From positions 27,969 through 91,968 of the forward strand of contig DXYS01000075.1 of the NCBI GenBank assembly GCA_019415705.1: a stretch of 64,000 bases of DNA. The letters run 5' to 3'. The notes under the pieces are model-generated. The model was not told the DNA's origin and did no database searches. It saw only the letters and a list, made by a program, of their open reading frames with translations. Positions 16,702 through 25,414 of this stretch are shown here, piece by piece. This DNA is from Bacteroidales bacterium. Its GTDB lineage: Bacteria; Bacteroidota; Bacteroidia; Bacteroidales; Muribaculaceae. Numbering within the stretch: position 1 is the stretch's first letter; each line of letters opens with the position of its first letter. Position numbers and translations under genes: made by a program.

Positions 16702-18554
16702 ACAATAGAGTAATTGACTACAACGCACTGCGGCCGACTGACTGGCTGCCGACCTCGGTCAAGGAGATGAAAGCCTTGGGTTGGGACTATGTCGATGTCG
16801 TGATATTTTCGGGCGATGCTTATGTCGACCACCCGTCGTTCGGCGCGGCTGTTATCGGACGCACGCTTCAGGCTGCAGGCTATAAAGTCGCTATTGTGCC
16901 GCAGCCCAATTGGCAGGACGATTTGCGAGATTTCCGCAAGTTCGGGACGCCGCGTCTGTTCTTCGGCATTTCGGCCGGAGCGATGGACTCGATGGTCAAC
17001 CACTACACGGCCAACCGTCGTCGCCGCAGTGACGATGCATACACACCCGGCGGACGCCACGGCATGCGCCCCGACTATCCGACTATAGTCTACTCGGAGA
17101 TTTTACGCAAGCTATATCCTGACGTCCCCATCATCGCCGGCGGCATCGAGGCCTCGCTGCGTCGCCTCTCACATTATGACTACTGGCAGGACCGACTGCG
17201 TCCGTCGATTATACTTGACGCACAGGTCGACATGATTATCTACGGCATGGGTGAAAAGCCTGTCGTAAGCATCGCCCGGCGATTGGAGCGCGGTGAGCGC
17301 ATCGCCGATATAAAGGACGAGCCGCAGACGGTCATCGTGACGCCTCGCTCCGAAATGCCCGCGATGACAGACGAGCGGAATATCGTACTGTCATCATTCG
17401 AGGACTGCCTGCGTGACAAGAAGTTGCAGGCGCTTAACTTCAAACATATCGAGACGCAGAGCAATATGCTCGACGGCGGCCTGACGCTCTGGCAGGCCAC
17501 AGGGCGCGACAAAGCCGTGAAGGTCAATCCTATGCTGCCGGCCATGACGACCGGCGAGATTGACGCATCGTTTGACTTGCCATATACTCGTCTGCCTCAT
17601 CCGCGTTATCGCGGCAAGCGCATTCCGGCCTACGAGATGATTCGTCACTCGGTTAACCTCCATCGCGGCTGTTTCGGCGGCTGCGCGTTCTGCACCATTT
17701 CGGCTCATCAAGGCAAATTTATAGCCTCGCGCTCAAAGGAGTCGATAATCCGAGAGGTCGAGCAGGTTGCCGCCATGCCTGATTTCAAAGGCTATGTCAG
17801 TGACCTTGGCGGACCGTCGGCTAATATGTACGCGATGGGCGGCCGCGACAGAGAGATTTGCCGCAAGTGCCGTCGTCCGTCATGCCTGCATCCGTCGCCG
17901 TGCCGCAATCTCAACACCGACCATCGTCCGTTGCTTGACATCTATCGCGCGGCTGACGCTGTTAAAGGTGTCAAAAAGACTTTCATAGGCAGCGGCGTGC
18001 GCTATGACCTGTCGATGCACCGGTCGGGTGACCGCGCTGTCGACGAGGCGTCGCGCCGATATAACGAGGAACTTATCGCGCGTCATGTCTCAGGGCGTCT
18101 GAAAGTCGCGCCTGAGCATACATCAGACCGTGTGCTTGAGGTGATGCGCAAGCCGTCGTTCAAGCTTTTCCATGAGTTCAAGGGTCTCTTTGACGACGTC
18201 AACCGTCGCCACGGGCTTAACCAGCAGCTGATTCCGTATTTCATCTCGAGCCACCCGGGATGCCACGAGATTGACATGGCCGAACTTGCCGTAGAGACCA
18301 AGAGTCTGAACTTTCATCTCGAGCAGGTGCAGGACTTCACACCTACGCCCATGACCGTTGCTACAGAGATATATTACACCGGCTATCATCCTTATACGGG
18401 TGAGAAAATATTCACCGCCCGCAGTGCAGGAGAGAAGTTGGCTCAGCGACGCTATTTTTTCTGGTATGACCGCACTTATCGCGGCGAGATTGAGCAGGCC
18501 CTCAGACGGCTGCACCGGCCGGATCTGATTGCCAAACTTTTCCCCTGTCGTTAA
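16698..18554 (+). CDS. YgiQ family radical-SAM protein
   Basis: A 618-aa member of the UPF0313/YgiQ radical-SAM family. The cluster motif is CFGGCAFC (around residues 325-332), preceded by RHSVNLHRG; a second Cys-rich stretch (CRKCRRPSCLHPSPC) lies around 390-405 and may bind another metal centre. The N-terminal region (about 1-290) has the YgiQ N-domain with RPSIILDAQ and IIYGMGEKP. The biochemical function of the family is not established. The ATGA overlap with uvrB indicates coexpression. Confidence 0.9.
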   Translation: MNNRVIDYNALRPTDWLPTSVKEMKALGWDYVDVVIFSGDAYVDHPSFGAAVIGRTLQAAGYKVAIVPQPNWQDDLRDFRKFGTPRLFFGISAGAMDSMVNHYTANRRRRSDDAYTPGGRHGMRPDYPTIVYSEILRKLYPDVPIIAGGIEASLRRLSHYDYWQDRLRPSIILDAQVDMIIYGMGEKPVVSIARRLERGERIADIKDEPQTVIVTPRSEMPAMTDERNIVLSSFEDCLRDKKLQALNFKHIETQSNMLDGGLTLWQATGRDKAVKVNPMLPAMTTGEIDASFDLPYTRLPHPRYRGKRIPAYEMIRHSVNLHRGCFGGCAFCTISAHQGKFIASRSKESIIREVEQVAAMPDFKGYVSDLGGPSANMYAMGGRDREICRKCRRPSCLHPSPCRNLNTDHRPLLDIYRAADAVKGVKKTFIGSGVRYDLSMHRSGDRAVDEASRRYNEELIARHVSGRLKVAPEHTSDRVLEVMRKPSFKLFHEFKGLFDDVNRRHGLNQQLIPYFISSHPGCHEIDMAELAVETKSLNFHLEQVQDFTPTPMTVATEIYYTGYHPYTGEKIFTARSAGEKLAQRRYFFWYDRTYRGEIEQALRRLHRPDLIAKLFPCR

Positions 18555-18659
18555 AAAAACTATGCTTGTGCCTTATCCGATGGAGAGCTGATGTTGCTGA
18601 TGTTTTGTCGGTATGTTAAAAAACACGATCTTGCTATTAGCTGTTTCCGAAAAATTTTG

Positions 18660-18725
18660 TAACTTTGACTCGGTCATAGATTCTATCGTATGATAATTCA
18701 CATCTCTGATGTATTTTTAGAGGTG
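18660..18725 (+). promoter_or_regulatory. Putative promoter -7 element and leader hairpin of the polysaccharide-locus regulator
   Basis: TAACTTTG at 18660-18667 matches the Bacteroidota -7 element; I do not see a good -33 element at the right spacing. A 7-bp inverted repeat with one G-U pair (18701-18707 with 18719-18725) lies in the predicted leader of about 110 nt before the regulator gene. The surrounding gap (18555-18769) contains nothing else I recognise. Confidence 0.4.
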
Positions 18726-18784
18726 TGGGGAATAATAAAAATACTCTGAAAATTTCTGATAGTTAGAAATTGGCTTTCGTTGAT

Positions 18785-20218
18785 ATGCTTGAAGGTGAGA
18801 GCGTTACAATAAGTCAGGGTCTGAGTTTTTTTGAGTCGAAGATTTCGTCGCTTGCGGGAAAATCTACTGCCGACGGATATGGCAAGGCTTTGATGTCATT
18901 CAGAAATTTTGTAGGGTCGCGTCGTTCGGCAGATGAAATATTTACGCAGTCTCTTCTTGAAGACTGGTATGTAGCGATGCGTTTTAAAGGTCTTACAGCA
19001 AAGACCGCTTCATATTATTTTGATAATATAGCGAGTCTCTATAATGCTCTTGTTAGACATACGATGCCCCATCAAGGCGATATCTTCAGGAATGTCAAAC
19101 TTAAAATTAAAGAATCTGACAGCGGTGTCAATCCTTTTTTTATTTCGGACGGCGATTATGAGAGATTCCTCGGCCTTTTGACGGCACAGACCTCTGCCGA
19201 CCGCCAAATGATTCGTGATATTATCGTTTTTGGCATTATTAACAGCGGAATATCTTTACATGGAATCGCGTTGCTGAAAAAGAGCGATATTGCCACCTTG
19301 CCCGAGTATTGCATACATATAGCCGAGCGTTATATAGAGCCTAAACGCAGATATGTTTTTCCGCTGAAACAATCGTGTTTTACGCCAAAACAATTGAATA
19401 CATATCTGTCAGGCAAGATAATTCGTTTCTTTTATGATAATTCTTTGCCGGTTTTCGGAGGTGCGGATGAAACAATCAAAACGTATCGGGCTTATACTGC
19501 TTTAAAGAGTGGTATTTCTGCGTCATCAATTGTAAATATCAGCGGGGAATGTCTGTCGGGGATGCCTTTACTTGATATATGTACGTCGGGTGACGCTGAG
19601 TTTTTGCCTACGGATGATGCCGACAGAATAGTTGCCGACGCTTTATGTGATGATAAGTTGCGATGGTATGCGATGCGACTGAGACCTCGTGTTTCTTTTG
19701 ATGATATTGTATGTCGTTTTAGAGATTTTGATTCTAAAATCCGCTGCCCTGAAATGTTTTATCCATGTGAAGAAATAGCCAAGAGGATCGGTAAGAAGTT
19801 AGTCTGGAAGGAAAAGCCGATTATTAACAATATTGTTTTTTTTAAAAGCCGTTTGACAGATATTTATCCGATGTTTCAGATGCTCTATGACCTCGCATGG
19901 TGTTATCGCGGAGGTCGCAATCGCAGTGGGGCTTATTCGGTGATATCTGATACATCCATGAGACGGTTTCAGGAAACAATCGGTAAGTTTACTTCGGAGT
20001 ATGAGGTTACACCGGTTGGACATGTCGAACTTCGACCGGACGAACGTGTCGTGGTAATCGGGGGTGACTATGCGGGTCTTACCGGGACTTATTTAGAAAG
20101 TGACGCTAATGCCTCCGGAGAGGGTAATATTGTCTATCGCATATTGTTGCCGGGCAACAACGGCACATGGAATGTCGGGATAGACGCACGTCTTGTCAGA
20201 CGCTGTGGCGAACAGTGA
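18785..20218 (+). CDS. Degenerate tyrosine-recombinase-like region fused to UpxY/NusG-like antiterminator (NGN-KOW)
   Basis: This protein is 477 aa from the ATG at 18785; an in-frame TTG at 18770 would give 482. Numbering below uses the TTG frame. Residues about 10-120 resemble the SAM-like core-binding domain of tyrosine recombinases (QGLSFFESKISSLAGKSTAD, GLTAKTASYYFDNIASLYNA). Residues about 130-285 resemble a decayed catalytic domain: the box-I Arg is replaced (INSGISLHGIALLKKSD) and no nucleophilic Tyr is apparent. Residues about 294-405 look like a NusG N-terminal domain of the UpxY type (WYAMRLRPR, KEKPIINNIVFFK), and about 420-478 carry a KOW motif (DERVVVIGGDYAGLTG). UpxY proteins prevent premature termination in Bacteroides capsule operons. 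Its position just upstream of the operon supports that role. The joined architecture is unusual. Confidence 0.75.
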   Translation: MLEGESVTISQGLSFFESKISSLAGKSTADGYGKALMSFRNFVGSRRSADEIFTQSLLEDWYVAMRFKGLTAKTASYYFDNIASLYNALVRHTMPHQGDIFRNVKLKIKESDSGVNPFFISDGDYERFLGLLTAQTSADRQMIRDIIVFGIINSGISLHGIALLKKSDIATLPEYCIHIAERYIEPKRRYVFPLKQSCFTPKQLNTYLSGKIIRFFYDNSLPVFGGADETIKTYRAYTALKSGISASSIVNISGECLSGMPLLDICTSGDAEFLPTDDADRIVADALCDDKLRWYAMRLRPRVSFDDIVCRFRDFDSKIRCPEMFYPCEEIAKRIGKKLVWKEKPIINNIVFFKSRLTDIYPMFQMLYDLAWCYRGGRNRSGAYSVISDTSMRRFQETIGKFTSEYEVTPVGHVELRPDERVVVIGGDYAGLTGTYLESDANASGEGNIVYRILLPGNNGTWNVGIDARLVRRCGEQ

Positions 20219-20283
20219 AAGTTATTTTGGCGCTTCCGGGAAAAAAACTCTGCAATGTACATCTGCTATTACAAAAAAATTTT

Positions 20284-20321
20284 TAATTTTGTCTTCGATA
20301 GTCAAGACAATAAGACTATCG
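20284..20321 (+). promoter_or_regulatory. Putative promoter -7 and leader hairpin before the polysaccharide operon
   Basis: TAATTTTG at 20284-20291 fits the -7 consensus without a clear -33 partner. Immediately after it, 20296-20303 pairs perfectly with 20314-20321 (8 bp, 10-nt loop). A hairpin at the very start of a leader of about 100 nt before ugd is where a UpxY-type antiterminator would be expected to act. Function is inferred. Confidence 0.4.
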
Positions 20322-20403
20322 GTTTATAGTTCAATGCGATACAGGAATTATCACTGAGCGCAGAATTAAAATTTAGTCTGTAATATTTGATTTCAAACTG
20401 AAA

Positions 20404-21726
20404 ATGAACATAGCAATAGCCGGGTCAGGATATGTAGGACTCTCGATAGCGACGTTGCTGTCGCAGCACCACCACGTAACATTGGTAGATGTCATACCTG
20501 AAAAGGTAGACAAGATTAACCGTCGACAGTCGCCGATACAGGACGAGTATATCGAGAAGTATCTGCGTGAGAAAGAATTGGATCTGAGCGCCACGCTCGA
20601 CGGCGCGGCAGCTTATCGCGACGCGGAGATAGTGGTGATAGCCGCTCCGACCAATTATGACCCGGTGCGCAACTATTTCGACACCTCGCATGTCGAGGAG
20701 GTCATCGACCTCGTTCTCGAAGTCAATCCCGAGGCTACGATGGTCATCAAGTCGACCATCCCCGTGGGCTACTGCCGTTCGCTCTATGTCAAGTACGCCC
20801 GAGTGTTCCGTGAGCGCGGCTGGGACAAGGAGGGGCGCAAGTTCCGCCTGCTTTTCTCGCCCGAGTTTTTGCGTGAGAGCAAAGCGCTGTATGACAACCT
20901 CTATCCGTCGCGCATCATCGTGGGCTATCCCAAGATGATCGAGGGCTTCGGCGAAGAAAACGACGCCATCCGCGCCATCGCCGGTAACCATCTGCGCGAC
21001 ATGGCCGAGACATTCGCCCGACTGCTTCAGGAAGGCGCCATAAAAGAGAACATCCCCACTCTCTTCATGGGCTTGAAAGAGGCTGAGGCCGTCAAACTGT
21101 TCGCCAATACCTATCTGGCCCTTCGCGTCAGCTATTTCAACGAGCTCGATACCTATGCCGAGGTCAAGGGTCTTGACTCCCGTGCCATAATCGAGGGCAT
21201 CGGGCTCGATCCGCGCATCGGCACACACTACAACAACCCGTCGTTCGGCTACGGCGGCTACTGCCTGCCCAAAGACACCAAGCAGCTTTTAGCCAACTAT
21301 GAAGACGTGCCGCAGAACATGATGTCGGCCATCGTCGAGTCAAACCGCACTCGCAAGGACTTCATCGCTGATCAGGTGCTCAAAAAGGCCGGATGGTATG
21401 ACTATACTGTGCGTAATAACTACGGCGCAATGCCTGAGGGCGACTGCGTCATCGGTGTCTACCGTCTGACGATGAAATCCAACTCCGACAACTTCCGCCA
21501 GTCGTCGATACAGGGCGTGATGAAACGCATCAAAGCCAAAGGCGCACGGGTCATCATCTATGAGCCTACGCTCGAAGACGGCTCAACTTTTTTCGGCAGC
21601 CTTGTCGTCAACGACCTCGGGCGCTTCATGGCCGAGTCACATGCCATCATTGCCAACCGTTACGATTCGTGCCTCGACCCCGTCGCCGAGAAAGTGTATA
21701 CGCGCGATATTTTCAAGCGCGACTGA
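20404..21726 (+). CDS. ugd: UDP-glucose 6-dehydrogenase family protein
   Basis: A 440-aa nucleotide-sugar dehydrogenase. The N-terminal Rossmann fold opens IAGSGYVGLSIATLL, the substrate region has STIPVGYC, and the catalytic Cys (about C287) lies in GYGGYCLPKDTK. Usual activity is NAD-dependent oxidation of UDP-glucose to UDP-glucuronic acid. The short form with IKSTIPVGYC matches proteins in many capsule loci, including those oxidising UDP-GlcNAc or UDP-ManNAc relatives. The neighbouring UDP-uronate-type epimerase favours UDP-glucose. The gene is GC-rich like the housekeeping region, unlike the central cassette. Confidence 0.92.
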   Translation: MNIAIAGSGYVGLSIATLLSQHHHVTLVDVIPEKVDKINRRQSPIQDEYIEKYLREKELDLSATLDGAAAYRDAEIVVIAAPTNYDPVRNYFDTSHVEEVIDLVLEVNPEATMVIKSTIPVGYCRSLYVKYARVFRERGWDKEGRKFRLLFSPEFLRESKALYDNLYPSRIIVGYPKMIEGFGEENDAIRAIAGNHLRDMAETFARLLQEGAIKENIPTLFMGLKEAEAVKLFANTYLALRVSYFNELDTYAEVKGLDSRAIIEGIGLDPRIGTHYNNPSFGYGGYCLPKDTKQLLANYEDVPQNMMSAIVESNRTRKDFIADQVLKKAGWYDYTVRNNYGAMPEGDCVIGVYRLTMKSNSDNFRQSSIQGVMKRIKAKGARVIIYEPTLEDGSTFFGSLVVNDLGRFMAESHAIIANRYDSCLDPVAEKVYTRDIFKRD

Positions 21727-21763
21727 TTATTCCCTGTACTTATTGAAATCATAAAAATTAGAT

Positions 21764-22828
21764 ATGAGAGTCTTTGTTACAGGCGCAGCCGGATTTATAG
21801 GAGCCAATCTTGTCAAGAGACTGTTGGAAAGCGAGAGAGGCGTAGAAATAACTGGCATAGACAGTCTCAATGACTACTATGACCCGGCCATAAAGCAGTA
21901 TCGTCTCTGTGAGATTGAAAAACTCGCCGGACGACATGCAGACTGCAAATGGCATTTCATAAAAGGCAATATTGCTGACAAAGAGCTTATAAACCGCATT
22001 TTTAATGAGTTTGTTCCTGAAATTGTCGTTAATCTCGCCGCTCAGGCCGGAGTCCGTTACTCAATTATAAATCCTGACGCATACGTCGAGTCAAATCTCA
22101 TCGGTTTCTATAACATCCTCGAGGCGTGCCGCCACAGCTATGACAACGGCCGCGAGGGCGTCAGACATCTGGTCTACGCGTCGAGCTCGTCTGTCTACGG
22201 CTCAAACAAGAAAGTTCCTTATTCGACTGACGACAAGGTCGACAATCCCGTTTCGCTATATGCTGCGACCAAGAAGAGCAACGAGCTGATGGCACACGCC
22301 TACTCAAAGCTCTATAACATACCGTCGACCGGTCTGCGATTCTTCACGGTCTACGGTCCGGCGGGACGGCCTGACATGGCATACTTCGGATTCACAGACA
22401 AACTCCTTAAAGGCGAGACCATAAGAATCTTCAATTATGGCGACTGCAAGCGCGACTTCACCTATATCGACGACATTGTCGAAGGCGTCGTGCGCGTGAT
22501 GCACAAGGCCCCCGAGCGCAAGACCGGCGAAGACGGACTGCCTGTTCCGCCCTACGAGATATATAACATCGGCAACAACAGCCCCGAGAATCTGCTTGAC
22601 TTTGTGCAAATACTACAGGAAGAGCTTGTTGCTGCCGGAGTGTTGCCTGAAGACTATGATTTTGAGGCTCATAAAGAACTCGTCGGGATGCAGCCCGGCG
22701 ACGTGCCTGTGACTTATGCCGACACAACGGCCCTTGAGCGCGACTTCGGCTTCAAACCCTCGACCCCTCTGTGCGAAGGCCTGAGACGATTTGCCCGGTG
22801 GTATAAAGAGTTTTATCAAAGCAAGTGA
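21764..22828 (+). CDS. UDP-glucuronate 4-epimerase-like SDR
   Basis: A 354-aa extended short-chain dehydrogenase. It has GAAGFIG (7-13) for NAD binding, SSSSVYG, and the catalytic YAATKKSNE with Tyr about 166. The region after the Tyr-x-x-x-Lys (GLRFFTVYGPAGRPDMAYF) is typical of UDP-glucuronate 4-epimerases (CapI/LpsL-like), which convert UDP-GlcA to UDP-GalA. Following ugd, this gives a two-step route from UDP-glucose to UDP-galacturonate. It lies 37 bp after ugd. Confidence 0.88.
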   Translation: MRVFVTGAAGFIGANLVKRLLESERGVEITGIDSLNDYYDPAIKQYRLCEIEKLAGRHADCKWHFIKGNIADKELINRIFNEFVPEIVVNLAAQAGVRYSIINPDAYVESNLIGFYNILEACRHSYDNGREGVRHLVYASSSSVYGSNKKVPYSTDDKVDNPVSLYAATKKSNELMAHAYSKLYNIPSTGLRFFTVYGPAGRPDMAYFGFTDKLLKGETIRIFNYGDCKRDFTYIDDIVEGVVRVMHKAPERKTGEDGLPVPPYEIYNIGNNSPENLLDFVQILQEELVAAGVLPEDYDFEAHKELVGMQPGDVPVTYADTTALERDFGFKPSTPLCEGLRRFARWYKEFYQSK

Positions 22829-22851
22829 CAGACTTCGATAAGCCGTGAGTG

Positions 22852-23892
22852 ATGGAATCGCATGATTTATATATAATCAGTTCGTCGGCACGTGTCATCG
22901 ACGCTCTCAATAAACTGAACAATCAGGGTCAGCCCATGACATTGTTTGTGGTCGATGAGAGCGGGCGTATGAATGGTACGATTACCGACGGTGACATCCG
23001 CCGACGTTTGGTCGCCGGTACCGGTCTCGACGATTCGGTGTCAGCGGTGATGAACAGCCGGTATAAGTACCTGCAAAAAGGACGTGTGGATGTGGCTGAA
23101 ATCAGGCGCTACAGATCATTGGGTATCACGCTTGTGCCGGTGCTTGATGCTGACGGGCATATCGCAGATATAGTCAATTTAAAAAGTCGGTTGTCGTATC
23201 TGCCCATTGACGCCGTGCTGATGGCCGGAGGCAAGGGCGAGCGTCTGCGTCCGCTGACAGAGAAGACCCCCAAACCGCTGCTTAAAGTTGGTGACAAGTG
23301 TATCATCGATTACAATATCGACCGCCTGATAGATTTCGGTATCAGAAACATCTCGGTGACTGTCAATTACCTCAAGGAACAGATTGAGATGCATTTCGCC
23401 GAGCCACGTCGCGGCGTAAAAGTCAACACCGTCGAGGAGCCGAATTTTTTTGGTACTATCGGCTCGATAAAATTTGTGCCCGAATTTCATAATGATGTTG
23501 TGTTGCTGATGAACTCCGACCTGTTCACCAACATCAACTTCGAGGACATGTATCTCCATTTTATGGAGCACGGGGCTGACATGTCGGCTGCCGCAATACC
23601 CTATGATGTATCAGTGCCGCTCGGTATTTTCGACCTCGATGGCCGCAATATCCGCGGCATTATCGAGAAACCGACATATAATTTCTATGCCAACGCCGGC
23701 ATATACATGTTTAAGCGCGAGCTAATAGACCGTATCCCCGATAACACTTTCTACAACGCGACCGATCTCATCGCGCGGCTTGCTGCTGAAGGCTGCCGTG
23801 TTATCCGTTTCCCGATAGCCGGTTACTGGCTCGACATCGGCAAACCCGAAGAATACGCCCGCGCCCAAGTCCTCGCCAAACACGTGAGATAA
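22852..23892 (+). CDS. CBS-domain nucleotidyltransferase (sugar-phosphate nucleotidyltransferase)
   Basis: A 346-aa protein with two N-terminal CBS motifs (about 5-110, MTLFVVDESGRMNGTITDGD and LGITLVPVLDADG) followed by an NTP-transferase domain starting VLMAGGKGERLRPLTEKTPK. Family members include the Campylobacter PtmE-type pyrophosphorylase. It activates a sugar phosphate; the sugar is not apparent here. I chose the ATG at 22852 (MESHDLY), one codon after a possible GTG. It is the last GC-rich gene before the AT-rich cassette. Confidence 0.85.
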   Translation: MESHDLYIISSSARVIDALNKLNNQGQPMTLFVVDESGRMNGTITDGDIRRRLVAGTGLDDSVSAVMNSRYKYLQKGRVDVAEIRRYRSLGITLVPVLDADGHIADIVNLKSRLSYLPIDAVLMAGGKGERLRPLTEKTPKPLLKVGDKCIIDYNIDRLIDFGIRNISVTVNYLKEQIEMHFAEPRRGVKVNTVEEPNFFGTIGSIKFVPEFHNDVVLLMNSDLFTNINFEDMYLHFMEHGADMSAAAIPYDVSVPLGIFDLDGRNIRGIIEKPTYNFYANAGIYMFKRELIDRIPDNTFYNATDLIARLAAEGCRVIRFPIAGYWLDIGKPEEYARAQVLAKHVR

Positions 23893-24379
23893 TATTTCAC
23901 GACACATCAGGCCGGAAAAACACTCAGACTATCTGAATAAATAAGACTATCTGAATAAATATCGGAATAATTATCGGAGACGGAATATCTCCGGTAAGAT
24001 TTATATATGCAGCCGGTGACTTAGTCACTCAGCTGCTGCCTCAGGCTTCCTATGGCGGCGTTAATCCCAAAAATATCTTTAATCGACTGCTGCATCTGCA
24101 GGGCAATAGCCGTGTGGTTGCGAAGAACACATTCTATGCTTTTGTCATAAAGGCAATCTTGTTAATACCTTCGTTTTCAACAACAGACTACTGTCCGAGC
24201 TTTTGCACAGTGATTATGATTTAGTTGACCATGAGAATCTCGTCTGTATTAAATCGGGCATTATTCTCGTGACATTTTTCGACATGTCTGTCTTGTAGCA
24301 ATTATAGTTGTAACTATATGCGTATTGTTAGATGGCCTGTGTATTGGTATAAATATTTTTACCTTTTAATAGAATTATA
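23893..24379 (+). other. Non-coding junction region with probable gene remnant
   Basis: This 487-bp gap holds the tandem 17-bp repeat, a GTGAC-TTA-GTCAC inverted repeat at 24016-24028, and two short out-of-frame peptides. One passes through FNRLLHLQGNSRVVAKNTFY, then in another frame FNNRLLSELLHSDYDLVDHE, ending TAG near 24297. Both look protein-like, which suggests a decayed gene with a frameshift, but I do not recognise the family. It marks the boundary between the GC-rich and AT-rich parts of the locus. Confidence 0.4.
23926..23960 (+). repeat. Tandem 17-bp repeat at the cassette's left junction
   Basis: The 17-nt unit AGACTATCTGAATAAAT occurs at 23926-23942 and again at 23944-23960 with one base between. 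It sits just after the nucleotidyltransferase stop, where composition changes to AT-rich. Confidence 0.7.
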
Positions 24380-25414
24380 ATGTCAATTTTTAAGGACAAA
24401 ACACTCCTTATAACAGGAGGAACCGGCTCTTTCGGCAATGCTGTGTTAAAGCGTTTTCTTGATTCTGACATCAAGGAAATCCGGATTTTCAGCCGAGACG
24501 AAAAGAAACAGGATGAAATGAGACATCGTCTCCAGTCTCCGAAAGTAAATTTTATAATCGGAGATGTGAGAGATTTTGACAGCATCAATAATGCGATGGC
24601 CGGAGTTGATTATGTTTTCAGCGCAGCTGCACTGAAACAGGTCCCTGCATGTGAGTTTTATCCACTTCAGGCTGTTCGTACTAATATTTTGGGTTCTGAG
24701 AATGTCTTAGAGGCTGCGGTTAGGAATGGAGTAAAAAAAGTTGTTGTACTTTCGACTGATAAGGCAGCTTATCCTGTGAATACAATGGGTATGACAAAGG
24801 CTTTGATGGAGAAACTTGCGATAGCAAAGAGCCGAGACCACAGAGCCAAAGAGAGCGGAACTGTCATTTGTGCCACACGATATGGTAATGTGATGTGCTC
24901 GAGAGGCTCGATAATTCCATTGTTCATTGAGCAGATTCGTACTAAAAAGCCTATGACAGTCACTGTGCCTGAGATGACACGTTTTATGATGAGTCTTGAT
25001 CAGGCAGTTGATCTTGTTTTATTTGCTTTCGAGCATGCAAATCCGGGAGACCTCTTTGTCCAAAAAGCACCTGCGGCAACAATTGAGACTCTTGCATTGG
25101 CAGTAAAAAAGCTATTTGAATATGACGGGCCCATTAATATTATAGGAGCGCGTCATGGAGAAAAAATGTATGAGACCCTCTGCACTTCTGAAGAAATGGT
25201 AAAGGCTGAAGATATGGGTGATTTTTACCGTGTCCCCGCTGATTTCCGAGATCTCAATTATGATAGAGCCATTGCCGATTATGGACACAGAGTAGACAGA
25301 GTTCAGTACAATTCAGATAATACTAACCGTTTAAACGTAGAGGAGATGATGGACTTACTTCTTTCTCTTGACTACGTGCGTGACGAATTAAAAAGATATA
25401 AAGAAGGAAAATGA
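24380..25414 (+). CDS. UDP-GlcNAc 4,6-dehydratase-like SDR (CapE/WbjB type)
   Basis: A 344-aa extended SDR with LITGGTGSFGNAVLKRFL for NAD(P) binding, SAAALKQVPACEF, and LSTDKAAYPVNTMGMTKALM. The Met where classical SDRs have Tyr in the Tyr-x-x-x-Lys motif is a feature of the CapE/FlaA1/PseB dehydratases. These enzymes make 4-keto-6-deoxy UDP-HexNAc, with or without C5 inversion. The aminotransferase that overlaps its stop by 4 nt would then give a 4-amino-4,6-dideoxy sugar. First gene of the AT-rich cassette. Confidence 0.87.
   Translation: MSIFKDKTLLITGGTGSFGNAVLKRFLDSDIKEIRIFSRDEKKQDEMRHRLQSPKVNFIIGDVRDFDSINNAMAGVDYVFSAAALKQVPACEFYPLQAVRTNILGSENVLEAAVRNGVKKVVVLSTDKAAYPVNTMGMTKALMEKLAIAKSRDHRAKESGTVICATRYGNVMCSRGSIIPLFIEQIRTKKPMTVTVPEMTRFMMSLDQAVDLVLFAFEHANPGDLFVQKAPAATIETLALAVKKLFEYDGPINIIGARHGEKMYETLCTSEEMVKAEDMGDFYRVPADFRDLNYDRAIADYGHRVDRVQYNSDNTNRLNVEEMMDLLLSLDYVRDELKRYKEGK

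Noticed and set aside
18770..20218. A functional phage or conjugative integrase
   Set aside because: Box-I Arg and the nucleophile are not seen, and the C-terminus is NGN-KOW; no attachment sites or mobile genes are adjacent.
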